NCBI RefSeq assembly: GCF_028714655.1
Contig: NZ_JAQTLY010000003.1
Location: forward strand, 140,547-204,546
Length of the DNA stretch: 64,000 bases
Source: Sulfurimonas sp.
GTDB lineage: Bacteria; Campylobacterota; Campylobacteria; Campylobacterales; Sulfurimonadaceae
Direction of reading: 5' to 3'
Part shown: positions 25,193 to 34,112 of the stretch, piece by piece
Numbering within the stretch: position 1 is the stretch's first letter
Layout of the letters: the number at the start of each line of letters is the position of its first letter
Program-made: the position numbers and the translations under genes
Notes under the pieces: generated by a model
Told to the model about the DNA's origin: nothing
Seen by the model: only the letters and a program-made list of their open reading frames with translations
Database searches by the model: none

Positions 25193-27292
25193 TTGAGTAA
25201 ATTTAGTTTATATCCGCCTACGCTTGAGGGCAGCGACATAGAAGCAAAACGCAAAGAGATAAGAGAGTATTTTCACAACACATATAACATCTTTGAGAAG
25301 ATTTTTGAAGTTTTAAAAGAGGATGAAGTTTTTTACAAAAAGTCGGAGCCGACAAGACATCCGATGATATTTTATTTTGGGCATACGGCAACATTCTTTA
25401 TAAATAAATTTATCAATATGAAAATTATCAAAGAGAGAATAAATCCATATTTTGAGTCAATTTTTGCCGTCGGTGTCGATGAGATGAGTTGGGATGATGT
25501 AAATAGCAGTAACTATAAATGGCCAAGAGTAGAAGAGGTTAGAGAGTATAGAGCAAAAGTAAGAGAGAGGGTAGATGAAGTTATAAGTAAAATGGAATTT
25601 ACACTTCCGATAACGCAAGACAGCCCTATGTGGATTGTGCTTATGGGGATAGAACATGAGCGGATTCATATAGAGACTTCGCTGGTTTTGCATCGTCAGA
25701 TGCCGCTAGAGTTCGTAAAAGAGGTAAAAGAGTTTAACATCTGCCCTCATAGTTCAAGCGCTCCAAAAAATGAGATGGTCTCTCTTTGCGGCACAACTGT
25801 TGTTTTGGGAAAAGAGAAGTCGCACAATCTTTACGGCTGGGACAATGAGTATGGGGTATATAGTGAAGATGTATGTGATTTTCAAGTTTCAAAATATCTT
25901 GTAAGCAATGGCGAATTTATGGAGTTTGTAGAAGATGGCGGTTATGAAAATGAGGAGTTTTGGGATGATGAGGGCAAGAAGTTTTTATCTATAAGCAGAG
26001 CAAAATATCCTCCGTTTTGGGTTAAAGAGAAAGACGGTTTTAAGTATAGGGCTTTGGCAAAAATCATAGATATGCCGCTAAATTGGCCTGTTGAAGTCAA
26101 TGCGCTTGAAGCAATGGCATTTTGCCGTTACAAGAGTCAAAAGGATGGAGTGCTCTATACACTGCCAAGTGAGGCGGAGTATAGGATTGCGTATGATTTT
26201 GCAAAACTGCAAGATATCCCTGATTTTCATGAGAGCAGAGCAAATGTCAATTTTTACCACTACTTCAGTTCATGTCCCGTAAATGAATTTGGACATAACG
26301 GTATATATGATGTCGTTGGAAATGTTTGGCAGTGGAGCAGAACGCCTATTTTTGGATTTGACGGATTTAGTGTTCATGAAGCGTATGATGATTTTTCAAC
26401 GCCGACTTTTGACGATAAGCATGCGCTAATTTTAGGTTCATCATGGGCTAGCAGCGGTAATTTGATTATGAAACATTCCCGTTATGCGTTTCGTCGGCAT
26501 TTTTTTCAAAATGCAGGTTTTAGGTATGTGATTTCTGCTTTACATACAAAAAAAGAGACAGATATTTATGAGAGCGATGAGCTGGTTTCTCGCTACTGCG
26601 AATTTGGGTACGGAGCTGAGAACTTTGGCGTGAAAAATTTTGCCATAGAGTGCGCAAAAATAGCTTCAAAATTTGTAAAAAATCATACAAAAGCACTTGA
26701 TTTGGGATGTGCAACGGGAAGAGCGACATTTGAACTTGCAAAAAGTTTTGATATAGTTGATGGGATTGACTTCTCGGCTAGATTTATAGGAGTAGGAACA
26801 AAGTTAAAAGAGGTCGGATATATAGCCTATAGCATGAAAACAGAGGGTGAGTTACATGAGAAAAAGAGAGTAACTATAGAAGAACTCGGCTATGAGAGCA
26901 TAAAAGAGAGAGTCCGCTTTTGGCAGGGAGACGCATGCAATCTCAAACCAAATTTCAACTCTTACGATTTGGTGCTTGCCGCAAACCTCATAGATAGACT
27001 TTACAACCCTAGACTATTTTTAGAAGAGATAAAGAACCGCATAAACAACGGCGGGATTTTGATGCTTACATCTCCTTACACTTGGCAAGAGAGTTCAACC
27101 AAAAAAGAGCTATGGCTTGGCGGATATAAAGATGAGAGCGCCAAAGATATAAAAACGATTGATACAATAAAAGAGATTTTGTGCAAAGAGTTTGAGCTTT
27201 TACATCTGCAAGATTTACCTTTTGTCATAAAAGAGACAGCTAGAAAGTTTCAGCACAGCGTTGCAGAGGTTAGTGTGTGGAGAAAAACATAA
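25193..27292 (+). CDS. ovoA: 5-histidylcysteine sulfoxide synthase / methyltransferase OvoA
   Basis: Three-domain enzyme that starts ovothiol synthesis by oxidatively joining cysteine and histidine with a non-haem iron, then methylating. The DinB-like domain (about 20-165) shows H64 and HX3HXE at H155, H159, E161, the likely iron ligands. An FGE-sulfatase-like domain follows (about 210-460; YDVVGNVWQWSRTP, RHFFQNAGFRYV). A SAM methyltransferase domain ends it (about 490-699; motif LDLGCATGRATF). The 699-aa length is typical. The TTG start is supported by AAAGG 7 bp upstream. A PLP enzyme able to act as OvoB lies 3.4 kb downstream. Confidence 0.93.
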   Translation: MSKFSLYPPTLEGSDIEAKRKEIREYFHNTYNIFEKIFEVLKEDEVFYKKSEPTRHPMIFYFGHTATFFINKFINMKIIKERINPYFESIFAVGVDEMSWDDVNSSNYKWPRVEEVREYRAKVRERVDEVISKMEFTLPITQDSPMWIVLMGIEHERIHIETSLVLHRQMPLEFVKEVKEFNICPHSSSAPKNEMVSLCGTTVVLGKEKSHNLYGWDNEYGVYSEDVCDFQVSKYLVSNGEFMEFVEDGGYENEEFWDDEGKKFLSISRAKYPPFWVKEKDGFKYRALAKIIDMPLNWPVEVNALEAMAFCRYKSQKDGVLYTLPSEAEYRIAYDFAKLQDIPDFHESRANVNFYHYFSSCPVNEFGHNGIYDVVGNVWQWSRTPIFGFDGFSVHEAYDDFSTPTFDDKHALILGSSWASSGNLIMKHSRYAFRRHFFQNAGFRYVISALHTKKETDIYESDELVSRYCEFGYGAENFGVKNFAIECAKIASKFVKNHTKALDLGCATGRATFELAKSFDIVDGIDFSARFIGVGTKLKEVGYIAYSMKTEGELHEKKRVTIEELGYESIKERVRFWQGDACNLKPNFNSYDLVLAANLIDRLYNPRLFLEEIKNRINNGGILMLTSPYTWQESSTKKELWLGGYKDESAKDIKTIDTIKEILCKEFELLHLQDLPFVIKETARKFQHSVAEVSVWRKT

Positions 27293-27345
27293 ATACATTT
27301 TATGATTTTATGCTATAATCATTAAAAGCATTTTTGGAAAAACAG

Positions 27346-28536
27346 ATGAAGATAGACTATTTTATAAGAAAACAAGAGCTTCTTGTCGCTAAACTCTCTG
27401 CAAAATACATAAGAGAAAGGTACTTTGAAATTCTCTCTTTGGATGATAGGCTAATAGGACTTATAGGTTCGCGCGGAGTCGGTAAGACTACCGTTTTGCT
27501 TCAGTATGTCAGCCAATGCAAACAAAAGGCGCTCTACTTTAGTGCCGATGATATAGAGTTTACAAATAGTAAAATGTATGATTTGGTAGATGAATTTTAT
27601 GCTTTGGGTGGGCGCCTTGTCGTGATTGACGAGGTACACCGCTATAAAAACTGGGCACAAGAGGTCAAAAATATTTATGATAGTTTTCCAGATTTAACCA
27701 TTAGAGTCAGCGGCTCTTCGATGCTCAACATTATGTATGAAAAATATGATTTGAGCAGACGATTAGTTCTGCATAAAATGGAGTGTTTGAGTTTTAGGGA
27801 GTATTTTGAGATGCAAAAAAATCTCAAACTTTCAGTATATTCACTTGAAGAAATAGTGTCAAATGCAAGTGCTATAAGTAAAGAGCTTGTTTTTGCACAT
27901 GAAGATTTATATGCACATTTTAAAAACTATCTTTTGCATGGCGCATACCCTTTTTATATTGAAGGCTTGGATAGTTTCAACCAAAAACTATTTAACGCAC
28001 TTGATAAAATCATCCATGAAGATATAGCATCTCTTAACAAAATTGAGTATTCGCATATTTCTATCTTTCAAAAGCTTATATTTATGGTGCTTTCTGCAAA
28101 AAAACCTTTTAGTGTAAGTATGGCATCACTTTCCCGTGAGTTTGTGGTAACTGAACCGACACTCTATACATATATGGAGATACTCGATAAGACAGAGATA
28201 TTTAGGTCTATGAGAAAATACGCTAAAAATCTTTCTAAAAAACCTCAAAAACTGCTCTTTGCCAATACAAATATTTTATATAGCTACAGTAAAAAATATG
28301 ATATAGAAGTAGATATAGGAACTCTAAGAGAGACTTTTTTTGTGAGCAATTTTGACACTATCTTTTATAGCGACATCGGAGATTTTAAAGTGGGCAAATA
28401 TATCTTTGAAGTCGGCGGAAAAAGTAAAGATTTTGCTCAAATAAAAGATATTGAAAACAGCTATCTTGCGTTGGATATAGACTTTAGTACAAACGATAAA
28501 AAAATACCGCTTTGGTTGTTTGGATTTATGAAGTGA
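27346..28536 (+). CDS. AAA ATPase of the AAA_14/DUF4143 family
   Basis: About 396 aa. Walker A is GSRGVGKTT, Walker B is LVVIDEVHRYKNW, sensor-1 region is IRVSGSSML, and the C-terminal half has the DUF4143 winged-helix/nuclease-like fold ending GKYIFEVGGKSKD. The family is widespread, often in variable genome regions, with no settled function. I prefer the ATG at 27346 with GGAA upstream over a TTG at 27334. It stands between ovoA and the restriction-modification genes and may have arrived with them. Confidence 0.82.
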   Translation: MKIDYFIRKQELLVAKLSAKYIRERYFEILSLDDRLIGLIGSRGVGKTTVLLQYVSQCKQKALYFSADDIEFTNSKMYDLVDEFYALGGRLVVIDEVHRYKNWAQEVKNIYDSFPDLTIRVSGSSMLNIMYEKYDLSRRLVLHKMECLSFREYFEMQKNLKLSVYSLEEIVSNASAISKELVFAHEDLYAHFKNYLLHGAYPFYIEGLDSFNQKLFNALDKIIHEDIASLNKIEYSHISIFQKLIFMVLSAKKPFSVSMASLSREFVVTEPTLYTYMEILDKTEIFRSMRKYAKNLSKKPQKLLFANTNILYSYSKKYDIEVDIGTLRETFFVSNFDTIFYSDIGDFKVGKYIFEVGGKSKDFAQIKDIENSYLALDIDFSTNDKKIPLWLFGFMK

Positions 28537-28655
28537 ACTCTAATTCAAAACAGAAATATTGCAAATTGACATATTTTTATAGTGTTATATCAAAAAACAG
28601 TACTATGCACAATTAAAGGATATAATTTTAAAAATTAAGTGGCGGAGGTCAAAAG

Positions 28656-28841
28656 TTGTCTAATGTCATCAAAGCTTTTGTAAATATCTTAAATAATTAT
28701 CAAGCAACTGTAAAGAATGTACTTAATGGAAATAAAGATTTAATTTTAATAAATATCTACATTAGAGAGATGCAAAGGTTCGAACATCATAGCACGATAA
28801 GAACTAAAATAAAAATTTTAAATACAATTAAAGGTTTTTAA
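28656..28841 (+). CDS. Short hypothetical protein before the methyltransferase
   Basis: 61 aa from a TTG start with a strong GGAGG ribosome site. It is basic and helical (NVIKAFVNILNNY, then LIREMQRF-like sequence), with no recognised motif. Its TAA stop directly abuts the ATG of the methyltransferase gene, so it could couple translation or encode a small controller. It may also be only a leader. Not recognised. Confidence 0.4.
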   Translation: MSNVIKAFVNILNNYQATVKNVLNGNKDLILINIYIREMQRFEHHSTIRTKIKILNTIKGF

Positions 28842-29921
28842 ATGACTGCTATTATGCAAATACAATCAAATAATATAAATCAATTAAATACTGAACATAA
28901 TTTTTCAGTGGTTGAACTTTTTGCCGGAGCAGGCGGCTTGGCTCTTGGACTTGAAAAAGCAGGATTTAAGACGAAACTTACATTAGAAAATAATAAATGG
29001 GCTTGTGAAACTTTACGAAAAAATCGACCAAACTGGAATATTTTAGAAGCAGATATTATAAAAATAGCTGATAAAGGAATTAAAAATTATTTAAAATTTG
29101 ATGGTGAAATTGATTTACTTTCAGGCGGTTATCCTTGCCAAGCGTTTAGTTATGCAGGAAAAAAACTTGGTCTTGAGGACACGAGAGGAACACTTTTTTA
29201 TAGTTATGCAGAGATACTAAAAGAGTTAAAATCTAAAATGTTTTTAGCTGAAAATGTAAAAGGTCTTGTGAGCCACGATAAAGGTAGAACACTTCAAACC
29301 ATGATAGATGTTTTTGAAGAAGTTGGCTATAAAGTATATTATCAGGTATTAAACTCAGTGAATTATGAAGTTGCTCAAAAAAGGGAAAGAATAGCTATTG
29401 TTGGTGTGCGAAATGATATAAGAGAGCAAATTGGATTTGACTATAGTTTTCCACAACCAATTGATAAAAAATTAACCTTAAAAGATATTTTACAAAATGT
29501 ACCGCATTCGCCTTGTGCAACTTATAGCCAAAAGAAAAAAGATATTTTTGCCCTTGTTTCTCAAGGTGGATGTTGGAGAGATTTGCCAGATAATGTTGCC
29601 AGAGAATATTTAGGAGGAAGCTATCATTTAGGTGGCGGAAAAACTGGAATTGCCAGAAAAATGTCATGGGATGAAGCAGGGCTTACAGTTTTATGTACTC
29701 CTGCTCAAAAACAAACAGATAGATGTCATCCAGATGAACTTCGTCCTTTTAGTGTGCGAGAAAATGCTAGAATTCAATCTTTCCCTGACAATTGGGAATT
29801 TGTAGGCTCCGTAGCAGAACAATATAAGCAAATAGGTAATGCCGTTCCGGTAAATTTAGCTTATCATATAGGTTTGTCTATCAAAAATTACTTAAATGGG
29901 GAAAAGGAAAAAAAACAATGA
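28842..29921 (+). CDS. DNA (cytosine-5) methyltransferase, Eco47II/Sau96I-like
   Basis: 359-aa type II modification enzyme. Motif I is VELFAGAGGLALG, motif IV is GGYPCQAFS with the catalytic Cys, motif VI is AENVKGL, motif VIII is QKRERIAIVG, and motif X is QIGNAVPVNLA. The target region contains SQGGCWRDLP and GGKTGIARKMSWDEAGLT, which resembles the GGNCC-type methylases (Eco47II, Sau96I). The stop overlaps the endonuclease start (ATGA). The codon use looks more AT-rich than that of neighbours, as expected for an acquired system. Confidence 0.9.
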   Translation: MTAIMQIQSNNINQLNTEHNFSVVELFAGAGGLALGLEKAGFKTKLTLENNKWACETLRKNRPNWNILEADIIKIADKGIKNYLKFDGEIDLLSGGYPCQAFSYAGKKLGLEDTRGTLFYSYAEILKELKSKMFLAENVKGLVSHDKGRTLQTMIDVFEEVGYKVYYQVLNSVNYEVAQKRERIAIVGVRNDIREQIGFDYSFPQPIDKKLTLKDILQNVPHSPCATYSQKKKDIFALVSQGGCWRDLPDNVAREYLGGSYHLGGGKTGIARKMSWDEAGLTVLCTPAQKQTDRCHPDELRPFSVRENARIQSFPDNWEFVGSVAEQYKQIGNAVPVNLAYHIGLSIKNYLNGEKEKKQ

Positions 29922-30661
29922 ACAATTACAACTTAAATTTCATTTCTAATGAAGATTTATTTAATCATGTTAAAGAGACTGTTTTAAAATATCGTTTTAA
30001 AATCAATCTAAAAGAGTTTAATAAAAATTTGATTGACCCTATAAAACTAACCTTTGATAGTAAGGTATATCAAAAAGATTTAGAATCACTAATAAATGAT
30101 GAAATTATGAGGCAAATAGATAAATCAAACACAAACCATATAGGCTACTTTCATCAAAATATTTTCAAATATATTGGTCATGGTTGGAGTGTTCCTGAAG
30201 TTGGGTTTGATGTAGTAAATGAAGATTTGAAAATATTTGTTGAGATGAAAAATAAGCACAATACTATGAATTCAAAATCAACATCTGAAACATATTCAGT
30301 AATGCAAAATAAAATTTTAAAAGAACCAGAGGCAAAATGCTTTTTAGTTGAAATTATTGCGAAAAAAAGCCAAAATACTTTATGGTCAGTGAGTTTAAAA
30401 AAACAAAAGATTTCTGATGAACGAATACGACGAGTTTCTATTGATAAATTTTATGAGATAGCCACTGGTCAAAAAGAAGCTTTTAAAAATCTTTGTGAAA
30501 AATTGCCAATAGTTATAGATGATGTTATTGAATCTTTGGAAGATGAAATTATGCAAAATAGCGTTTTTGAAGAACTTGAAGCAATATCACCAAATGTTTT
30601 AAAAAGTTTATATCTACTCTCTTTTTCAAAATATGAGGGATTTGATAGTTTTGATATTTGA
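29918..30661 (+). CDS. Type II restriction endonuclease, Eco47II family
   Basis: 247 aa, translated right after the methylase (ATGA overlap). The central part GHGWSVPEVGFDVVNEDL, then KIFVEMKNKHNTMNSKS, is the recognisable Eco47II-family core: an acidic residue followed by E-x-K, a PD-(D/E)XK-type active site. GGNCC is the predicted target by family. It follows a methylase and is followed at once by the ovoB-like gene, which suggests that the RM pair was inserted into the ovothiol locus. Confidence 0.86.
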   Translation: MNNYNLNFISNEDLFNHVKETVLKYRFKINLKEFNKNLIDPIKLTFDSKVYQKDLESLINDEIMRQIDKSNTNHIGYFHQNIFKYIGHGWSVPEVGFDVVNEDLKIFVEMKNKHNTMNSKSTSETYSVMQNKILKEPEAKCFLVEIIAKKSQNTLWSVSLKKQKISDERIRRVSIDKFYEIATGQKEAFKNLCEKLPIVIDDVIESLEDEIMQNSVFEELEAISPNVLKSLYLLSFSKYEGFDSFDI

Positions 30662-30726
30662 GTATTATTAAATGAAGCTTTTATCTCTAAAGATAGTTGT
30701 GCAAAATGCAGACCTATGACATATTA

Positions 30727-31932
30727 ATGAAATATAAAAAAAACAGTATTTACGATTTTTCAACCTCTACTAGCAGAGAAAATACAAATGCGGAGAAGTA
30801 CGCTCTAAGAGAGAAGCTTTTTGGAACCAATGATGTACTTCCCGTATGGGTGGCAGATATGGATATCGACACTCCAGATTTTGTGTTAGAAGCTGTAAAA
30901 AAACGCTTAGAGCATCCCGTTATGGGTTATGAGGAGATGCCAAAGAGTGCATTTGAGGCTCAGTGTGAATGGATGAAAAAGATGCACGGTATAGAGTTTG
31001 AAGTGAATGATATGTTTTACTCTCACTCCGTTGTGGCAAGTATGAGCGTTGCCATAGAGGCGTTTAGCGAGGTAGGCGATAAAATTATCGTCCAAACACC
31101 TGTTTATCCGCCGTTTTTTCATAGTGTACTAGACCACGGCAGAGAGCTTTTAAAAAATCCTCTTAGGCAAAGAGAGGATGGAAGATATACTTTTGATATA
31201 GAAGACCTAAAATCAAAGATAGACGCTAAAACAAAACTTCTGCTTCTTTGCTCCCCTCACAATCCCGTCGGGCGAGTTTGGAGAAGAGAGGAGCTAGAAG
31301 AGATTTTAGAGTTATGTTTAGCACACAATATCGTAGTTTTTAGCGATGAGATTCACTCAGATTTAGTTTATGCTCCAAATGTACATATTCCCTTTGCATC
31401 ACTTAGCGACAAAGCGAGAGATATAACCATAACCGCTATAGGGGTTGGAAAAACATTCAATATGGCTGGATTTGCCATAAGCAGTGTCGCCGTGCCGAAT
31501 TATGAGCTGCGAGAGAGATTTTTGAAAGTCTATAACCGTGTTCACTTTGCGCAAGGAAATGTCCTCTCTCACGCTGCTTTTGAAGCGGCATATAAAGATG
31601 GTAAAGTTTGGCTTGAAGAGTTAAAAGTGCATCTTTTTAAAAATTTTTTTCTCTTAAAGGAGCTGAGCGATAAATATCCGCATCTTATAAAAATAACTCC
31701 AATTGAGGGAACTTACCTTGCTTGGCTTGATTGTCGCGGTATGGGATTTCGTGACAAGGAGCTGAGAGAGTTTTTTATTTATGAAGCAGGGTTGGGACTT
31801 AGTGCAGGGATAAGTTTTGGCAGAGAGGGGAGTGGATTTATGAGGTTGAATTTTGCCGTCTCATCTGCTAAAATGTTGCAAATAGTGGAAAAATTAGAAA
31901 AAGCTCTGCAAGAGAAGAGGGGGATATTTTGA
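30727..31932 (+). CDS. PLP-dependent C-S lyase (MalY/PatB family), probable OvoB
   Basis: Fold-type I PLP enzyme of 401 aa. It shows LPVWVADMDIDTP, the SPHNPVGRVW loop, VVFSDEIHSDLVY with the PLP-binding aspartate, and the PLP lysine in GVGKTFNMAG. MalY/PatB members cleave C-S bonds. In ovothiol synthesis, a PLP sulfoxide lyase (OvoB) cuts the OvoA product to 5-mercaptohistidine, and the gene lies near ovoA here, so this is the best candidate. A general cystathionine beta-lyase is the alternative. Starts at 30697 (TTG) and 30706 (ATG) are also possible; none has a good ribosome site, in line with a disturbed upstream region. Confidence 0.75.
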   Translation: MKYKKNSIYDFSTSTSRENTNAEKYALREKLFGTNDVLPVWVADMDIDTPDFVLEAVKKRLEHPVMGYEEMPKSAFEAQCEWMKKMHGIEFEVNDMFYSHSVVASMSVAIEAFSEVGDKIIVQTPVYPPFFHSVLDHGRELLKNPLRQREDGRYTFDIEDLKSKIDAKTKLLLLCSPHNPVGRVWRREELEEILELCLAHNIVVFSDEIHSDLVYAPNVHIPFASLSDKARDITITAIGVGKTFNMAGFAISSVAVPNYELRERFLKVYNRVHFAQGNVLSHAAFEAAYKDGKVWLEELKVHLFKNFFLLKELSDKYPHLIKITPIEGTYLAWLDCRGMGFRDKELREFFIYEAGLGLSAGISFGREGSGFMRLNFAVSSAKMLQIVEKLEKALQEKRGIF

Positions 31933-32162
31933 TAAAAATTGACTGGGATGAGTTTAAATTTTTTAAGTCATACAATAAAAAGAGCGATAATTTTGAAAAT
32001 TTACTTGATTTTTTAAAAAGTTATTACAAGATGACATCCCCCAAAGAGATGTTTGCCACCATGCGGGAGGATGATACCGCACAATTGATGCTTAATAAAA
32101 GAGAGCTGCATAGTTTGGAAGATTTAGAAAAATATCTCTATAAAGATTTTAATGTCAAGTGA
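31929..32162 (+). CDS. Small hypothetical protein after the C-S lyase
   Basis: 77 aa, soluble, with a TTG start overlapping the stop of the lyase (TTGA). It has charged amphipathic helices (FENLLDFLKSYYKMTSPKEM) and no Cys motif. Its stop overlaps the start of the YhbP-like gene. This tight three-gene chain suggests a shared operon. Function not recognised. Confidence 0.55.
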   Translation: MIKIDWDEFKFFKSYNKKSDNFENLLDFLKSYYKMTSPKEMFATMREDDTAQLMLNKRELHSLEDLEKYLYKDFNVK

Positions 32163-32574
32163 TTTGCAAAAGATAAACTCTTTTTTACAAAAACATCATG
32201 TGCTTACACTCGCGACCATGGACAAAGGAGAGCTGAGCGCATGCAATCTTTTTTACGCATTTGACAGCCAAAATTTATCTTTTGTCGTAGCCAGCAGTAA
32301 TGATACGACGCATATAAAAAATATTTTGCAAAATCCAAAAGTTGCGGGAACGGTAGTTTTGGAGACAAAAACAGTGGGTAAAATAGAGGGAGTTCAGTTT
32401 AGGGGCGACTTTTTGCTTTTAGAGAATGATGAGTTAAAGAAACTATACTTTAAAAATTTTCCTTATGCGCTTGCGATGAATCCAAAATTGTGGCAGATAA
32501 AAATAAACTACTTTAAGCTGACGGATAATACTCTGGGATTTGGCAAAAAAATTATTTGGCAGGATACTCTTTAG
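32152..32574 (+). CDS. Pyridoxamine 5'-phosphate oxidase-like protein (YhbP/UPF0306 type)
   Basis: 140-aa split-barrel flavin-binding fold: HHVLTLATMDKGELSACNLFYAFD, quoted in parts as LTLATM and SACNLFYAFD, then LSFVVASSNDTTHIKNIL and a VGKIEGVQFRGDF strand. YhbP-like proteins bind FMN or a related ligand; the reaction is unknown. Its start overlaps the preceding small gene and its operon includes the C-S lyase. Confidence 0.75.
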   Translation: MSSDLQKINSFLQKHHVLTLATMDKGELSACNLFYAFDSQNLSFVVASSNDTTHIKNILQNPKVAGTVVLETKTVGKIEGVQFRGDFLLLENDELKKLYFKNFPYALAMNPKLWQIKINYFKLTDNTLGFGKKIIWQDTL

Positions 32575-32596
32575 GAATCTAGCTCAAATAAAATAA

Positions 32597-32773
32597 TTAA
32601 TTTTTAGGAGTTTGTTTCTCTTTAAACATAGTACACTCGCTTCCGCTGCTTTGAAAGACAACCATAGATGGAATTTGCGGCGATTTAAATCCGTACGCCT
32701 TGCACCCGTGAGGTCTTGGCGCTTCCCATGTAACAAAATAGTATTCACATCTTCTACAATTAATTCTTTTCAT
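32597..32773 (-). CDS. 58-aa Cys4 (zinc-ribbon-like) protein
   Basis: Short gene on the minus strand. Translation: begins MKRINCRRCEYYFVTWEAP, then HGCKAYGFKSPQIPSMVV, and ends SECTMFKEKQTPKN. Cysteines at 6, 9, 24 and 47 form a CXXC plus two single Cys, a likely zinc or FeS site. Similar short proteins with the CRRCxYYxxTW start occur in several bacteria, sometimes mislabelled as uracil-DNA glycosylase. It diverges from the dUTPase gene and could belong to nucleotide metabolism only by neighbourhood. Confidence 0.75.
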   Translation of the reverse strand: MKRINCRRCEYYFVTWEAPRPHGCKAYGFKSPQIPSMVVFQSSGSECTMFKEKQTPKN

Positions 32774-32846
32774 ATAATGCTCATTTTAAGTTCGCTATTT
32801 TAGCATATTTGGTACAATTGGCTAATTAAATTTCAGAGAGAAAATA

Positions 32847-33539
32847 ATGGATAAAATATTACTAATGCTGCAACTCCAAGCAACTTTAAACGAGGCTACA
32901 AACGGAGAAAAATGGACTGACGGCATTACAAAAAACGGCAAAGTTATAAATTGGAAGAGATGTATCTATATGGAGTGCGCCGAAATGATAGACAGTTTTT
33001 CTTGGAAACACTGGAAAAACATAGACAAAGAGGCAGATTGGGCAAACTTGCAGATAGAAGTTGTTGATGTTTGGCATTTTATTATGAGTTTGTCGATAGA
33101 AAATTATGCGCAAACAGACAGAGGCACAGTAGAGGATTTAGCACTTAACATATCTCATTTAAACACTTTTAGCAAGATAGATACAAAAAATGAACTCTTT
33201 GCCGCGCAGGATGAAATTATCCAAAATATTGAATCCATTATGCTTGATACGCTCTCAAAGGAGATGCTAAACCTTGAAAAACTTATCTCAGATTTCTTTG
33301 ATTTGGTGGATATGAGCGGATTAAATTTAGAGACTCTCTATAAACTTTATGTCGGAAAAAATATTTTAAATCAGTTTAGACAAGACCACGGTTATAAAGA
33401 TGGTTCATATATAAAAGTTTGGGATGGCAAAGAAGATAATGTCGTTATGAAGAGGGTTCTGGATGCAAACAGCTCTCTTGCTCCTCAAGCACTTTATGCC
33501 GAACTTGAAAAAGTTTACCAAACACTTCATAAGAGTTGA
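32847..33539 (+). CDS. dut: Dimeric dUTP diphosphatase
   Basis: Hydrolyses dUTP (and dUDP) to keep uracil out of DNA. At 230 aa it is of the all-alpha, dimeric type found in Campylobacter, not the trimeric beta-sandwich type. The metal-binding acidic pairs are visible as YMECAEMIDSFSWKHWK and NLQIEVVDVWHFIMS (EXXE/D patterns), with a later KLYVGKNILNQFRQDHGYK segment that binds the nucleotide. Good ribosome site GAGAG before the ATG. A 58-aa Cys4 gene diverges from it. Confidence 0.92.
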   Translation: MDKILLMLQLQATLNEATNGEKWTDGITKNGKVINWKRCIYMECAEMIDSFSWKHWKNIDKEADWANLQIEVVDVWHFIMSLSIENYAQTDRGTVEDLALNISHLNTFSKIDTKNELFAAQDEIIQNIESIMLDTLSKEMLNLEKLISDFFDLVDMSGLNLETLYKLYVGKNILNQFRQDHGYKDGSYIKVWDGKEDNVVMKRVLDANSSLAPQALYAELEKVYQTLHKS

Positions 33540-33542
33540 TAG

Positions 33543-34112
33543 TTGAATAGCGTATTAGAAGTTGAAAATCTCTCTTTTGGCTACAAAAAAGAGTCTTTGC
33601 TTTTTGACAATCTATCATTTTCTTTAAAAAAGGGTGAAATAAAAGCCATCGTGGGAGCAAGCGGGGCAGGAAAAAGTACGCTCTTTGAACTTATCTTGAA
33701 AAACTTAAAACCGCTTAAGGGGTTGATAAAAAGCTCATTTTGTTCGGAAGTTTTTCAAGACCCGTATAGCTCTTTTCATCCAAGCTATACACTCTTAAAC
33801 CAGATAAAAGATGTAGCAAAGCTTGATGAGCTTGAGCTTTATCTAAAAAATATAAATCTTGATTATGAACTGCTTTTAAAACTTCCGCATGAACTTTCAG
33901 GCGGACAGCTCCAACGCGCATCAATTCTTAGAGCAATGCTAATGAAACCTGATTTGCTTCTGCTTGATGAGCCGACTTCCGCACTTGATAATGTTATCCA
34001 ATTAGAGGTTATGAGCATGCTCATAAAACATTTAAATAGAATGGGAATGTTGCTTATAACACACGATTTGGATTTGGCAAAGTGGTGTGCGGATGAGATT
34101 ATTATGCTTTAA
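33543..34112 (+). CDS. ABC transporter ATP-binding protein, short orphan
   Basis: 189-aa single nucleotide-binding domain. Walker A GASGAGKST, Q-loop region VFQDPYSSFHP, signature LSGGQLQRA, Walker B LLLLDEPTSALD and H-loop THDL are all present. The QDPYSSFHP pattern resembles the peptide/nickel (Opp/Dpp/Nik) group. It is short and no permease or binding protein is near, so its partners must be elsewhere. The TTG start lies 3 bp after dut. The 3' end overlaps crcB. Confidence 0.82.
   Translation: MNSVLEVENLSFGYKKESLLFDNLSFSLKKGEIKAIVGASGAGKSTLFELILKNLKPLKGLIKSSFCSEVFQDPYSSFHPSYTLLNQIKDVAKLDELELYLKNINLDYELLLKLPHELSGGQLQRASILRAMLMKPDLLLLDEPTSALDNVIQLEVMSMLIKHLNRMGMLLITHDLDLAKWCADEIIML

Noticed and set aside
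28760..28800. tRNA fragment near GGTTCGAACAT
   Set aside because: Only a T-loop-like string; no pairing T-stem, acceptor or anticodon arm.
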